A stretch of 64,000 nucleotides of DNA from Trichomonas vaginalis G3 (lineage: Eukaryota > Parabasalia > Trichomonadida > Trichomonadidae), in assembly GCF_026262505.1 (NCBI RefSeq), contig NC_067208.1, forward strand, positions 14,889,962-14,953,961, given 5' to 3'. Shown here piece by piece: positions 29,801 through 40,081 of the stretch; within the stretch, counting starts at the first letter, position 1; each line of letters begins with the position of its first letter. The position numbers were made by a program, and so were the translations under genes. Below the pieces are notes generated by a model. It had not been told where the DNA came from. It ran no database searches and saw nothing but the letters and a program-made list of their open reading frames with translations.

Positions 29801-32800
29801 AGCCTGAATTTGAATTTCATCGAGATGAGAAGCGATGAAAGCAGCGATTGGAAAGATCTCCGGATATGTCCTGCAATCTTCTAATACTGCATCGAATGTC
29901 TGCTTGTTGATATGAAGTTTATTAATATCAAACAACGTTAATTCGATGTGTGGAGCAATATTTCCATTTGAAAGAGAAATAATCGTTCGTAAAACTTCTA
30001 CAAAAATTTGTGAATAAGTTTTAACGAACAAAAAGTGTAAATCATAAGCTGTTTTTTCTCCATTTTTAATTAACGGACTCAAAGCTTTGACTGTCATTAA
30101 AATATCCGTCAATTGTCTTGGATCTTGTACAGTAAACAAATGAGAACACAATGTTTGTACATCTTTTTGAGTGAACTGAACTTTTGCCAGTGCCAAAATC
30201 AATCTGTCCATCAATGACCTGATCTGAGCAACATCTAAGTCAGGAGATCTCGGCCTTGTGGAGATGATTTCGGTCTCTATTTTCTCGTAATAGAAATAAA
30301 CTCTCATCATCGTCAAAAGTGATGAAACTGTGTAGCACTTTTTGAAAACCGAAATGTAACCGCTGGCTAAAACGGACGACCAATGAGAAGCGATTCGTAA
30401 TAAGTGTGGGCTGGGAGCTGTTATCCATAAATCTACGTTAAATAGGATATGTGTCAAAAGATCTGTTGATGGAAGGTTAGATCCAATGGGAACGAACCTT
30501 GAATAGAAGGTAAATGTCAATGATTCGGTCGGAAGAGTGTATAAATAGTTGGCAACTACTGGATAGTAGTTAAATCTGGACTCGATCGGGATATGTTGGA
30601 GAATATCCGCAATTCGCTCTAAGAAATGTGGAGGTGCGAACTGGTGGAACTTAAAGAAAGGCACTAGACATGAAAAGAAGTCATACCTTTCTGAGATGAT
30701 CTTAATAGTATGGAAATAACTTTCTTGTGTCCAGTCTTCTTGGAGCGGAATCAGGTTGTTTGTACCATCTGGTTGAAGAATTTCGCCACTGAACATACGT
30801 AAAATGTCGGTAGGAGTAAATGAGTAGTCTAATAACATATAAGGGCCTAAATAGAAGAACGTAAATGGAGATAATTCGCAGTTGTTTTGTCTGAAACCTC
30901 CAACGGTCGCATGCAAAGTCGGGCCAACGAAATTCGGATTTCGGACATGGAACAAAGAAGGTTGTTCTCCGTTTACTGAGAACTGAACCCGCATTGAGTC
31001 TCCTCTTGGATGCAAAATAAGGCAACAGAAGGCCCATTTGCAAGGTTCGAAATTATTAAACAGATTTGCTGCTGATGACTGGCCATCAGACCTTATTTCG
31101 CAGAACAGAGTTGTTCCATTTGCGAAAACAATGATTTCGTTGCCTTGCTGATCTTGAATTGTTAATAAAATTGGCTGAGCTGAAGATAAACTAGTCAAAG
31201 CTTGATCAAACATGCACTGGAATACAAAGGTTACTCCATTATTGAATGGTTCGATGGGGATGTTCGGATAATCGAAAACTGGCGAAGAATTCGAAAATGC
31301 AATGGTTAATTTGGGTAATCTTGGTGCGGAAGTAAGTGTTTGGTTTAGTTTGGTGATTACCTGGTCAGCGATCTCAGGATATTTCTCATCTACTGAAGGA
31401 ACAGCCAATGAAACAAATCTTTCAACAACCAAAAGGGAAGTTTTGGTCAGAAACATGTATCTGATCAAAGGAAAGACAACAGTATCGATTTGTTCGGCCG
31501 TAACGTTCATTGGGAAGTTCCATCCGTTGAATGAAAAAGAATTCGGATAATTCTTTAACATATCAATGATGAAAAGATCGAAACCACCATTGTGGCATTG
31601 TATACAGTTATATATAGAGAATTTGATCAATTTGTCAAAAAATACGATTATTTTTGCCAAATCTGATGAAGATGCGGACAATAAAAGGATGATGAACGCT
31701 GGAGCATGTATTAAGAACATCGATGATGTATTTGCTGACTTACTTTGCGCCAAAATTGAAATCAACATTAATTGTGTTTGTTCGCTTGTTCCATCAGGTT
31801 CTGTCTTCTTAATTGCTTCATCTAACTGCACAATCTGTGGTTTGGTGAACTCAAAGTCGTCCATTGACATCGAAATGCACAAAACCATTGATAATACGGC
31901 CTGAAGTAGCAAAGTAGAGGGAAAATTGGCCAGATGTGTGAACGCTATAGGGACCATGGCCGAAATAGTTTGTGCTGTGCCTGGATTATGAGTTATTGAC
32001 GTTGATAAAATCTCAAGAACGTCCAAAACGACTTCTTCGTACGGATCCTTGTTCATTGTCGCATAACTGAATACAAGAGAAGCGAAATTGACCAAATTGG
32101 CAACACAATCCAAATTTGGAACAATTTTTGAGGAGAAAAACTTGTTTAAACAGTTTTTCAGCATTGGAGCGAGCTTCCTTTGGAATAAGTGTGTTGTAAA
32201 CAATGAAGTAAATCGAGTATTGATAGTTAAAAGTTCTGCAATTTTGAAATCTTCCAAAATTGAGATAATAAAGAAGAATAAAGTCGACCACGCTCTGTAG
32301 TATTTATCCTTGTCTGTAGGTTCTTCAGGTATTGCGGTAATTAATGTAAAAATAGCGTTAGTTATTTGTCTTATCGTATGATTTGTCAAAAAGCTTGGCA
32401 TTTCTTCAAAAGAAACATGCGCTTGTATTCTACCGATCGTTTCTGCAAATAACAGAACGTTTTGGCTGCATTCGTCCAGTAATAAAGCGATGGATTGCGG
32501 ATGATTTGACAAAAAGCACGTAATTATATCGTTTCTTAGCGCGGCCAATTTCTTCATTTCGGACGGTATCGTTGCGAACACATTTTGCGTTGAACTGAAA
32601 ATCTGACTTTTTATGAGATAAGAAAAGTAACTATCTGGTAAAGGGATGTTATCTTTATCCTTCATGAGGTAAGAAAGAAATACGATGATCTTAAGTTGAG
32701 ATTCTTCAGTTGAATATTCTTCATCCATTAAATGTGCGAACATTGAAAGAACTCCGGTCGCAGAATTCTCAGGTAGCTTGTCAAATAAGTTTGAGAACAT

Positions 32801-33811
32801 TTTAAGCTCTTTGCTATCGTCTGGTATTTTAAAATAAACATTTCGAGAATCTAAAACGTCTGGAGAGGGTAATGACATTCCGATTGAGAGCTTGTTGAAT
32901 ATACTAGGCTGTATGTTCATTGTGTCTGTGATTTTGAGCGGTGGATCTTGTTCTTGTGAAGATTTGAATTCTATGTCTGAAATTGATATGTTATTGAGGA
33001 ATTGGACAAGCTTATGAACAAGCCGTTCGAGTAATTCGTAGTAATCATCGTTGTAATTAAACTGTGTCACTTCAATAAACAAATTATGCGCAATTTCATC
33101 GAAATTTAAAAATAATGGCTCTAAAGTTTGAAGAACTGATTTCGAGTCAACTCTTGTATCTGCAGGAATTACTGTAATGAGAGAATTAAGTAATACATCG
33201 GTATATACCTCATTATTAAGTTGAATAGCGACTTTTAGAAGGTTAACGAGCATTTCTGTAGAATCGTGAGCGAATAATAACTTCGCTGCTGCAAAAGCAG
33301 CCGCTTTTATGAAAACTTCGGAGCTTATTTCTGTAAATCCTTTATTTGTGTAATAAAGGATAAGTTCTTTGAGTAAGTAAACTGATTGTTCGTCATCTGT
33401 CGCTAGTAAAAAGTTTAATATGGCTGTAATGAGTAATGAAAAGAAATCAGAACTTAATGACTGATAATGTGCGAACCAGGCAATTGAATTTGCTTGAAGT
33501 CCTAATTTACAATCGAATTCCGTAAATTGCCGAAGGATACATCCACCAACGAGCGCTGGGTCGAATTGAAAATAATTTTTCAACACAGCACAACATTCTT
33601 GGATGGGTTTTCCGTCTTTTCTCATGCGTACAACTGTTTGGAAATCATCACGCTGTATCATGGGAAAGTTGTAAACGGAAGAAGTCAAATCGGATAATGA
33701 TTGGAGAGATTTTGAGGAGTAGAAATTAAGAATCACATTGATGAATTGGTCGCCAGGCACCTCATACATAAAATCGAAATTTGGACTAGAGTGTATGCGT
33801 GGCACATCCAT
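26864..33811 (-). CDS. PH-BEACH-WD40 protein (LYST/LvsA-like)
   Basis: This single open frame encodes about 2315 residues. The N-terminal 800 residues are helical and ARM/HEAT-like. A ConA/LamG-like beta domain follows (FNNGVTFVFQCMFDQAL to FYLGPYMLLDYSF, about 850-1020), then a long helical region. A PH-like domain lies near 1695-1780 (ATFALFNDCILLKT). The BEACH core starts near 1797 (DWVNGNKSNFEYLMELNFFG) and runs to WIDSVFGIDQM near 1987, and is followed by WD40-like repeats to the end. BEACH proteins steer membrane traffic and lysosome or phagosome size. The BEACH core is short (about 190 residues against about 280), with a Ser/Thr/Glu-rich stretch where conserved sequence is expected. 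The start is the first ATG in frame; no clear initiator was seen. Confidence 0.88.
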   Translation of the reverse strand: MDVPRIHSSPNFDFMYEVPGDQFINVILNFYSSKSLQSLSDLTSSVYNFPMIQRDDFQTVVRMRKDGKPIQECCAVLKNYFQFDPALVGGCILRQFTEFDCKLGLQANSIAWFAHYQSLSSDFFSLLITAILNFLLATDDEQSVYLLKELILYYTNKGFTEISSEVFIKAAAFAAAKLLFAHDSTEMLVNLLKVAIQLNNEVYTDVLLNSLITVIPADTRVDSKSVLQTLEPLFLNFDEIAHNLFIEVTQFNYNDDYYELLERLVHKLVQFLNNISISDIEFKSSQEQDPPLKITDTMNIQPSIFNKLSIGMSLPSPDVLDSRNVYFKIPDDSKELKMFSNLFDKLPENSATGVLSMFAHLMDEEYSTEESQLKIIVFLSYLMKDKDNIPLPDSYFSYLIKSQIFSSTQNVFATIPSEMKKLAALRNDIITCFLSNHPQSIALLLDECSQNVLLFAETIGRIQAHVSFEEMPSFLTNHTIRQITNAIFTLITAIPEEPTDKDKYYRAWSTLFFFIISILEDFKIAELLTINTRFTSLFTTHLFQRKLAPMLKNCLNKFFSSKIVPNLDCVANLVNFASLVFSYATMNKDPYEEVVLDVLEILSTSITHNPGTAQTISAMVPIAFTHLANFPSTLLLQAVLSMVLCISMSMDDFEFTKPQIVQLDEAIKKTEPDGTSEQTQLMLISILAQSKSANTSSMFLIHAPAFIILLLSASSSDLAKIIVFFDKLIKFSIYNCIQCHNGGFDLFIIDMLKNYPNSFSFNGWNFPMNVTAEQIDTVVFPLIRYMFLTKTSLLVVERFVSLAVPSVDEKYPEIADQVITKLNQTLTSAPRLPKLTIAFSNSSPVFDYPNIPIEPFNNGVTFVFQCMFDQALTSLSSAQPILLTIQDQQGNEIIVFANGTTLFCEIRSDGQSSAANLFNNFEPCKWAFCCLILHPRGDSMRVQFSVNGEQPSLFHVRNPNFVGPTLHATVGGFRQNNCELSPFTFFYLGPYMLLDYSFTPTDILRMFSGEILQPDGTNNLIPLQEDWTQESYFHTIKIISERYDFFSCLVPFFKFHQFAPPHFLERIADILQHIPIESRFNYYPVVANYLYTLPTESLTFTFYSRFVPIGSNLPSTDLLTHILFNVDLWITAPSPHLLRIASHWSSVLASGYISVFKKCYTVSSLLTMMRVYFYYEKIETEIISTRPRSPDLDVAQIRSLMDRLILALAKVQFTQKDVQTLCSHLFTVQDPRQLTDILMTVKALSPLIKNGEKTAYDLHFLFVKTYSQIFVEVLRTIISLSNGNIAPHIELTLFDINKLHINKQTFDAVLEDCRTYPEIFPIAAFIASHLDEIQIQAFAVTFSDSVIFPENSNKLTKVKYWYMFPIICAIISPISIPAISAALFAILKNDWHFSKFDEICVFIDRLSFDGYNVRPFRSSLFNKLVDFALESKSTSLPLNVLMRCARYFLFSFQPILHSNNLTKEFEMSIFGSQKTVSNENKKEMDMLDILNLFKNCSCNLLFRVDPNFDKDLLTKVSKLSSLIPQNNFNSTATFYIDFFDYLAKRDSLSENVKNEVMSKLTPLVHQVAMVMNVSYQDFFAKNCKILFNYLEIELKKVEPLRVISQETVSVSNVACSIYYGSNENNIWTREICTAKFLETHMNESSIWALHKPQMTEKVSHVYTSTFTTPLYKLVGPRPAKRRILTVVGKPLFSCECSIVRMKGESKATFALFNDCILLKTLHKEIKYPLKELEFVLHRTRNGKLSCLEFFRIDNRSILIDFFPKSLKSILPKLSILNQINGCLVQFQLYPIFLTKRDSTSDWVNGNKSNFEYLMELNFFGGRTMKWAGAYPILPNVFADKNGNLDDKTTYRDFRRQKHFSIRPNAWLRTFPPFMHLFEDKMPSTSTTSCESTGLHFNQTDETKTDESETLSESRFEETEDDFSELEISISDPVELTPEFFTSPDCFPTTISNVSGFDFVRRMRKALESPFITSQLHLWIDSVFGIDQMQGTKIPQLFSVPHPARNLPRLTLAEKSEKMIKVPCTKIVKGQVESDGNNGYVIRGFSLDIGLFEYRNNVLTVINKSNDPRLIFVPIQNGCVLVNNQDASALVYVNKEKHLISPVPEAHFYGTGSKYGACAGLGGTAYLIDGQIQELFGICHVSPELPTCIYTSGEFKITAVGVKSGSVIFYDFVRGTHIRSIKLGFVPTRIIITKGIGRLVVFGASDFVITSLRGEIIVQTTNSELFGIDTTAICSCAVPAYSPYMSEDCIVIADTKRRVFIIDANDGQKLSGEPICVLTSRPVCVCVVEEGFGSFTIFAMGEDGKVIMNSIPSLKL

Positions 33812-33880
33812 CAAATCCGACTTAAATTCTTCTATCGTCTCTGTTTCTAATTTTAGCCATTTCTAGCAAGAAAAAAGGAG

Positions 33881-33883
33881 TCA

Positions 33884-33886
<3 letters not shown>
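33881..33886. repeat. Left 6-bp target duplication of Polinton B
   Basis: TCATAT stands before the A-tract at the left end and again at 60044-60049 after the T-tract at the right end (its first T merges with the tract). Confidence 0.65.
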
Positions 33887-33923
<37 letters not shown>

Positions 33924-33958
33924 GTGGGGCTTCCAGGCACTTCGTGCCTTCTAGCCCT
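33887..33958 (+). repeat. Left terminal inverted repeat of Polinton B
   Basis: An A34 tract is followed by 38 bases starting GTAGTGGGGCTTCCAGGCAC and ending CTAGCCCT, matched at the right end with one substitution. AGTAGTGGG resembles the AGTAGTAGG start of element A. The inner part holds a small palindrome, GGCACTTCGTGCC. Confidence 0.85.
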
Positions 33959-34277
33959 AAGAATTTTTCCCAAGACCCAAGAGGAGGACCGAACCCCAGC
34001 CGACCAGCCGTTGATTTTTTTGTCAAGACTTCTTCGTATATGTTTTGTCAAGACTTCTTCGTAAATGTTTTGTCAAGACTTCTTCGTAAATGTTTTGTCG
34101 AAACTTCATCGTAATGAGCGTAAATGACCCAAAAATATAATTTAGGTGAAGAGGTGAGATGTCACCTCTTTTTTCACCTCTTTTCTCACCTCATGAATTT
34201 TCATGAATTTTCATGAATTTCTTCGTAAATGTTTTGTCGAAACTTCTTCATCGTAAATGTTTTTAACTTCACTTAAA
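33959..34277. repeat. Left non-coding zone of Polinton B with two repeat types
   Basis: About 34019-34120 holds four copies of a 25-bp unit containing TTTTGTCAAGACTTCTTCGT (or TCGAAACTTC), and another copy lies near 34220. About 34144-34195 holds palindromic AGGTGA/TCACCT units (GGTGAGATGTCACCTC). Both types recur at 46066-46455 and, reversed, at 47460-47800. No gene was seen before 34278. Confidence 0.8.
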
Positions 34278-37200
34278 ATGCCACGTAAGATACGTAAGAA
34301 TATACGTAAGAGGAAGGGAGCATTGAAACATCCAATAGTAAAACTGACACCACAACAACAGTTGCAACAACAAATGCTGAATGACCCCACTATGTTGCAA
34401 CAAATGTCAAGCAACCCTATGCTTTTAAACCGAGTTATAGGTGCACAGAGTGGAGGTTTAAGAGCGGCACTTTTAGCGAAAATGGCAGGCTATGGTGGAG
34501 CTGCAGACGGAACAGCTTATAACCCTCAAAGTCAAATGAATTTGAGTTCACTCAAAAATCAAATAACAGATGTCAAAAAGTCAAACATAGACATACAGAA
34601 ACAAATAAGTGAAAACGAAAAGAAACTAGAATATGACAGACACACAAAGAAACTCAATGAGTTAAACGTAGAGAAAAAGAAGAAAGAAGAACAACTGAAA
34701 GAACTAAGTACAGAGGAATATGCGAAAAAAGTGTCAGAAAAAGCAGCAAGTAGCAAAAATGGAACAAGATGTCATAAATTTGAAAAACCATACTACTCAA
34801 TATAAAGTACTGAAAGATGAAGAGATAAAACAAAAAGCCCTGAAGACATATATGGATAGCGATGAGTATAAAAAAGAAGTTGAAGCAAATGTAAAGGCAG
34901 AAAAACTTTTACAGTTGCAAAACCAAACCGTACAGTATGAAAACTTAGCACAAGAAAGTAAAAATAACGACGCAGCCATGCAAAAGGCAATGAAAAGCGC
35001 AGAATATATAAAAGCTAACAATGACTGGTTAGATGCCCAAGCCAACGCTAAAGCAGCCCAGCTTATAGGGTCAATAAGGACAAAAATACAAGCGGATGAA
35101 GACAGTTCAAATGAAGCTTTAACGAATGCTGACTTTAAGAACGCCTTCGAAGCTCTTCATAGTAAGGTGAAACTAGTGAACGACTTCTCATCTGGAAAGA
35201 AACTGAAGTCTGAAGGTTTCGACAAAGAGTTAAGAGAAGTAGCACAAAATATGACGAAAATAACAGATGCAGCAACGAGACAGGCAGTTCAAAGTGCCTA
35301 TGACGCCGTTAGAGCAACTGTTGTGGAAAGTCAAGAAAAAGAGTTACAACAGACCAAAACAGACCTAGTAAATGCTTTCTTAAGAACGAAAAGTCAGGTA
35401 GGACATTACGCTGCAGATGGAACATATGTGCCAGCTGGTGGAACTTATATACCAGCTGGTGGAACTTATATACTAGCTAGTGGAACTTATATACCACCAA
35501 ACCCTCCAAGAGAAGCACCTGCACCAGGACTACCTAAAACATTTACATCGTCACATGGACACAGACACAGGCATGCACCACAACAACAACCAACAGTTCA
35601 AAATCCAACAGTTCAAAATCCAGCACAACAACAACAACCAACACAACAACCAACAGTTCAAAATCCAGCACAACAACAACAACCAACACAACAAGGACAT
35701 AAAAGAAGTAGAGAACAAGGAAACCAAGAATTCTTAAAAATGCTTAAAGAAAAGTGTGATTTCCCAGATACTGTTGACTTTAGTGACAGATATAAAGAAG
35801 CTATTAGAAAGTTCAAGGATGGAAATACTGACCCGAACCTATTTAGCTTTATGGCTCAGCACCAAAAAGGATATAATCTCAAACCTGGAAAATACAAGCT
35901 CGCTAAGGGATATGATTTAATAGCATATCATCCAAATGACATGAACGAATTTACTCCGAGATATTTGATGTCAGAGCTAAATGACAATACAACTTTCGTC
36001 ATGAAACGCGTAAAAAATAGAGACGGAACGAAAGAAGAAAGGGTTATGAGTACGGATGACGTAGATAGGGAAATTGTTGAAAACGGTCTCGGAATATATG
36101 AAATGCCAGCAGATGAGGTACAAGAAACTCCACAGGAAGAAGTTCAGATACAACCAGACATGGAAGAAATAGTTCAGCAACAACAGCTAGAAGAGCCAGA
36201 AGGAAACGAACAAGTCCCTCCTTTGGAAACTAACTTCACAGAACTAGATGAAGATTTGGAACAGCCGAAAAATCTTGACCCTCAACAAGTGTATGCGGAG
36301 AATATGGAATCTTTCCAAGAGTCTAAGAAAAATTCGGCTGACATAGTAGAAGAATATCGAAAAATGTTCGCCGACATACAAAAGACTCCAACATCAGATG
36401 AAAATATCCAGCATAGAATGGAAGAACTGAAAGAAAGTGTACGCAAATACAACAATCCTTTTTACTTACGAGCATATAACGTTCAATCTTCGGATGAACT
36501 CGGTGAAAATAAAAGGTTAAATTTCACCAAAACATATAGAAATGAAACATTGTTTAAAGTTCATTCAGAACCTAGCCAATATGGAAACAAACCTACTTTT
36601 GTTTCTGCAGACGATGGAACTACAATGAGATGGGGTCATAAAGCTAATCCGGATAGGTGGTTCATAAACTTACAACCACAATTCCAAGAAGTTGTAGACG
36701 CAATGGAAGTGAATGGTGAACCAGATGTAGCTGGTATTTTCAGCGCGGCTTTAATGCCATTGAAAGATATGAAAGATGCAGATATTTTGGACCAGTATGA
36801 AATGAACATGGCTGATGGAAATATAACACCTGACGTTCTAAAACATTTATCTCAAAGAACTACACAGAACCATAGAGATGGTATATTTGGTGAAGAGTTT
36901 AGAAAGAAAGTTAGGGAGAAAGAAGGAAGAGAACCTATTGTACATGACCTTGCAAACGAAAGTTTACAAAATGTCATAAAACTTACTTTGCAGACAATGA
37001 ACCGAGAAGGGATGAATTTTAAGAAAACTCAAATGGACAGTACCAAATGAAATGTTAGTATTGAAAAACATGTTCCTTGACAAAATAAAACCAACTACAG
37101 AAATAAATGACGCAAGACTGAAACATTGGGTAAAAGCTTTCCCATTCACAAAAGATATTATTGGTAACATGGAAAGAAAACCAGAATGGCTACAAAAACA

Positions 37201-37486
37201 TATATTTGGAAACGAGCTTATTCCATATGGACAAGCTCTGTTTGAAGAGCTTGAACCGGAAACTCAGGAAAGAGTCATGCAAACAATACGCGAAGACTCA
37301 AATACAAACTATGACGAAATCTTTCTAGGATATAGGTTACCTGAGATGGGCGACCAGAGCCCAAAGGCAAAAAGGACATGGGAAATTTACAACATACTAG
37401 GTGAACATGAGGCAAAGATGCAACAACTTGAAGCAGAGGGCAAGTTACCAAAAGCGACACCAAAGAAGAAGAGTAGAACAAAGTAA
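34278..37486 (+). CDS. Large coiled-coil, Gln/Pro-rich structural protein, element B (broken)
   Basis: It starts MPRKIRKNIRKRKGALKHP, a basic adenovirus core-like beginning. A long Lys/Glu coiled coil follows (KQISENEKKLEYDRHTKKL), then short repeats (GTYIPAGGTYI and QQQPTVQNPAQ units), an acidic part and a mixed C-terminal region with GYDLIAYHPNDMNEFTPRYL. It lies first in the capsid gene cluster on the same strand. An internal virion or scaffold role is inferred from position and composition; I do not know a named family. It looks broken, at about two places. Confidence 0.6.
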
Positions 37487-37554
37487 AAGCTTGTACCACG
37501 TGGGTTCTATTATGATATATAAATCCAACTATTCTATATTTTTACCCATATGAA

Positions 37555-39164
37555 ATGTACGCCGCTCAGAATATAACGCCAACAGTTTTGGATGCCATGA
37601 ATGGAAATGTTTCCGAATGGTATAACGAATGCGACAATGCCATTAGAAGGTCAGAAATAGTTCCTGGAACTTACGAATATACAACTGCTGTTTCTTATGG
37701 AAACGTAGGTGAGTTTGGAGAAGGTTCTTCAACAACAGTAGATATTGCTTGCGACAGGTTTCATATTATTTCTATTGACAACTCATTCTTATACGTGGAA
37801 CAAGACATTGAAATAAAACCTTCTGCCAAGTTGTCTGACAAGAAAGGTTGCAATGGAATTTTCTATGTCGGATACCAATATGCTCCAGAAGTTTTCATGG
37901 GATATAAGATATATTCTAACTCTGACTTAGTTCAAACAGTAACATGGGCAAACTATGAATGGTTCGCTTTGAGAAACTCAGTACAACCACAAGCTAGAGA
38001 ACAAACAGACCAGTATGCAACTATTGAGAAAATAAGAAGACTTGACCCTAACGTTCCAGGAGTTTATATTAACCTTTCTGGACAAACTGCAGCAGCAGTA
38101 ACCAAAGTAAACTGAAACTTAGAGTTCCTTTGTCATCTTTCCTCATCTTCAGGTTTTTAAGATACTTGCCAAACTGGGCAGGAAAAATTTCTATCGAACT
38201 TACTCCAAGCAAAAATAACTTAGTCATTGCACCAACACAAGACCCATTCACTATTACAGACGTAAAGGGAACAAATCAAACGTCATTCGCCGAATTTTGC
38301 AAAGACAAAGTTGACTTAGACTTTGGTTTCTCAAACTTCAACAATGAAGTAAACTATTATTTCAATGCTGCTGGAACTGCTTGGGACCCAGTTAAGTTCA
38401 CATGCGAAAAGTTTGAATGCAAGAGAATAGAAAGCAGACTTGCAGTCTATATGTTGGACCCAGATATTTCAAATGCTTTAGCTGCCAAATATATTGCAGT
38501 TCCACTTATGTTCCCTATACACCAAATATCTGTCAAAGACTTTGCAGGTGAAGTTGGAAACCAAAATCCAGGAACCGCAGGTGCAAGAACAGATATTGCT
38601 TTAACAACTGCAATGAAACACGCAGATACTATGTTTGTACTGTTCAGACGAACTATAAATGACTATTCTTGTTTCTACAACCCCGGTATTAAATATCATA
38701 TAAACATAGATGGCAAATATTATCCAAGAGAAGAATATTCTACAGTTGAGGATATGAGGTCATACAACTTGACATTAGATGCTATGAACTTTAACAACAA
38801 CTTCACAACAACCATTAACCCTGAAATGCAAAGTTCTATTATGCCATATGTGAAAGTATGGACTCATACAGGAGGTCAAAAAACTCAATATACAAATGGA
38901 GACCGTTCAAACTTTTGGCTTGGCATTCCATTTGCTGACTCAGAAGACTTTATGGGTGGTATTTCAACTGTTGGTACTGTACAAATACAATATACTGGTG
39001 ACAGAGACGGTCCAGATGAATTGAGAGCAAAGAAGTTTACAAAACCAATAGCACTTTTCACGGAAGATGCTCTTTTGAAGATTCGTTCGATGAAACCTGC
39101 TGGGGCTCCTCAGATTGGCATAACGACAGCTTCCATCGAGCAGATTTTGGCAGCAGGTCAGTAA
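37555..39164 (+). CDS. Major capsid protein (double jelly-roll type), element B (broken)
   Basis: The region starts MYAAQNITPTVLDAMNGNV and contains NSFLYVEQDIEIKPSAKL, YQYAPEVFMGYKIYSNSDLV and, in the second half, IKYHINIDGKYYPREEYST and FTEDALLKIRSM. These segments line up with the element A capsid protein and fit the Polinton double jelly-roll capsid family. It would form the icosahedral shell. It looks broken. Confidence 0.82.
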
Positions 39165-39477
39165 GTTGTTCTTGAACTGACTTCTCTCCGTCAAATATTG
39201 ACAGTACGCCAGTTTTGACATAATATTGTAAGATAAACTTACCTTTAGAAATATCTGTAAGTTTTGTTGTTATATTTTTGTCAACGTCAAGAACTTTCAC
39301 CATTTCAGTTATACCAACTTTCTTTGCTTTATGGAAATATTTTGGTTCAGCAAAGACTGCTATTCTATAACATTTTCCATTGTTTGTATAAAGAACTATT
39401 CTGTCAATGTATTTGTATTGTTTGTGTGTGTAAACTTTGTTTTGCTTCAATTCGAAGAGATATCCGAATACGTCCAT
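39058..39477 (-). CDS. Unknown protein overlapping the capsid gene end (139 aa)
   Basis: MDVFGYLFELKQNKVYTHKQ starts a beta-rich protein with repeated strands (KCYRIAVFAEPKYF, GKFILQYYVKTGVL) and a Ser/Glu-rich tail. Its 3' end overlaps the capsid gene by about 107 bases, tail to tail. Its ATG is 18 bases from the ATG of the next plus-strand gene, the same head-to-head layout as 10363/10383 in element A. Function unknown. Confidence 0.55.
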   Translation of the reverse strand: MDVFGYLFELKQNKVYTHKQYKYIDRIVLYTNNGKCYRIAVFAEPKYFHKAKKVGITEMVKVLDVDKNITTKLTDISKGKFILQYYVKTGVLSIFDGEKSVQEQLTDLLPKSARWKLSLCQSEEPQQVSSNESSKEHLP

Positions 39478-39495
39478 CTTTTTATTCTCAGTAAA

Positions 39496-40077
39496 ATGTC
39501 ATTTCCGAAAAATAGAAGCGTAAGTGTTTCAAAAGGTTTAATGGCGGTGGCAGATGTGAAGTTAAATTCACCAACTCAAACAAACAGTCAAAGTGTTGTT
39601 GTCAATGTCAAAGAAAGAGATGTTGAAGTGGGGAAACCATACGAAGACGAAGATGGTATAACAATAGTTCCTGTAAAAGAACAACCAACATACCCTGAAG
39701 TTAGCAGAGACTTAAGTTCTGTTGCAGATATTCGAAACGACTACCAACAACTGAAAGACAAACTTCAAACTCAGGAGAAGATTTGTCAAGCTTTAAGTAT
39801 AATGTTAAACTTGGTCGAACACAACCCTGTAAAAGTGAACTCATATGTCATCGCACCTCATGAAGTTTTGAAAGAACTATTGAAACTTTTGACAGAGGCA
39901 GACGATATAAACATCAAAGAAATAGAACCTGACATTGCTTGCTGTGGTGTTTCATATAATGTCATTGACAAGATATACGTTATGAAAGGAGGTGAAACGT
40001 TGAACTTAAAATATAGTTTCCCAGACGTTATAAAAATATTTGACGACCACAACATTTCATTAAAATTTATTTGCTAA
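39496..40077 (+). CDS. Conserved capsid-cluster protein with CCG motif, element B
   Basis: The 193-residue protein starts at MSFPKNRSVSVSKGLMAVAD, since the longer frame to the left overlaps the divergent gene. It has an N-terminal segment with VVVNVKERDVEVGKPYEDED, EQPTYPEV, a helical middle, and ACCGVSYNVIDKIYVMKGGE then LNLKYSFPDVIKIF at the end. It is a homologue of the element A gene at 9221-9862, in the same place upstream of the penton-like gene. Function unknown; a virion role is likely from synteny. Confidence 0.65.
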   Translation: MSFPKNRSVSVSKGLMAVADVKLNSPTQTNSQSVVVNVKERDVEVGKPYEDEDGITIVPVKEQPTYPEVSRDLSSVADIRNDYQQLKDKLQTQEKICQALSIMLNLVEHNPVKVNSYVIAPHEVLKELLKLLTEADDINIKEIEPDIACCGVSYNVIDKIYVMKGGETLNLKYSFPDVIKIFDDHNISLKFIC

Positions 40078-40081
40078 GTAA

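Noticed and set aside
27564-32291. Several open frames on the plus strand and other phases inside the BEACH gene
   Set aside because: They lie wholly within the 6.9-kb coding frame, have no family signal and no initiator, and are expected by chance in a long gene.
33887-33920. A34 tract as the tail of a retro-element
   Set aside because: A matching T-tract in inverted order ends the element at 60024-60043 with the same duplication outside; no reverse transcriptase is present.
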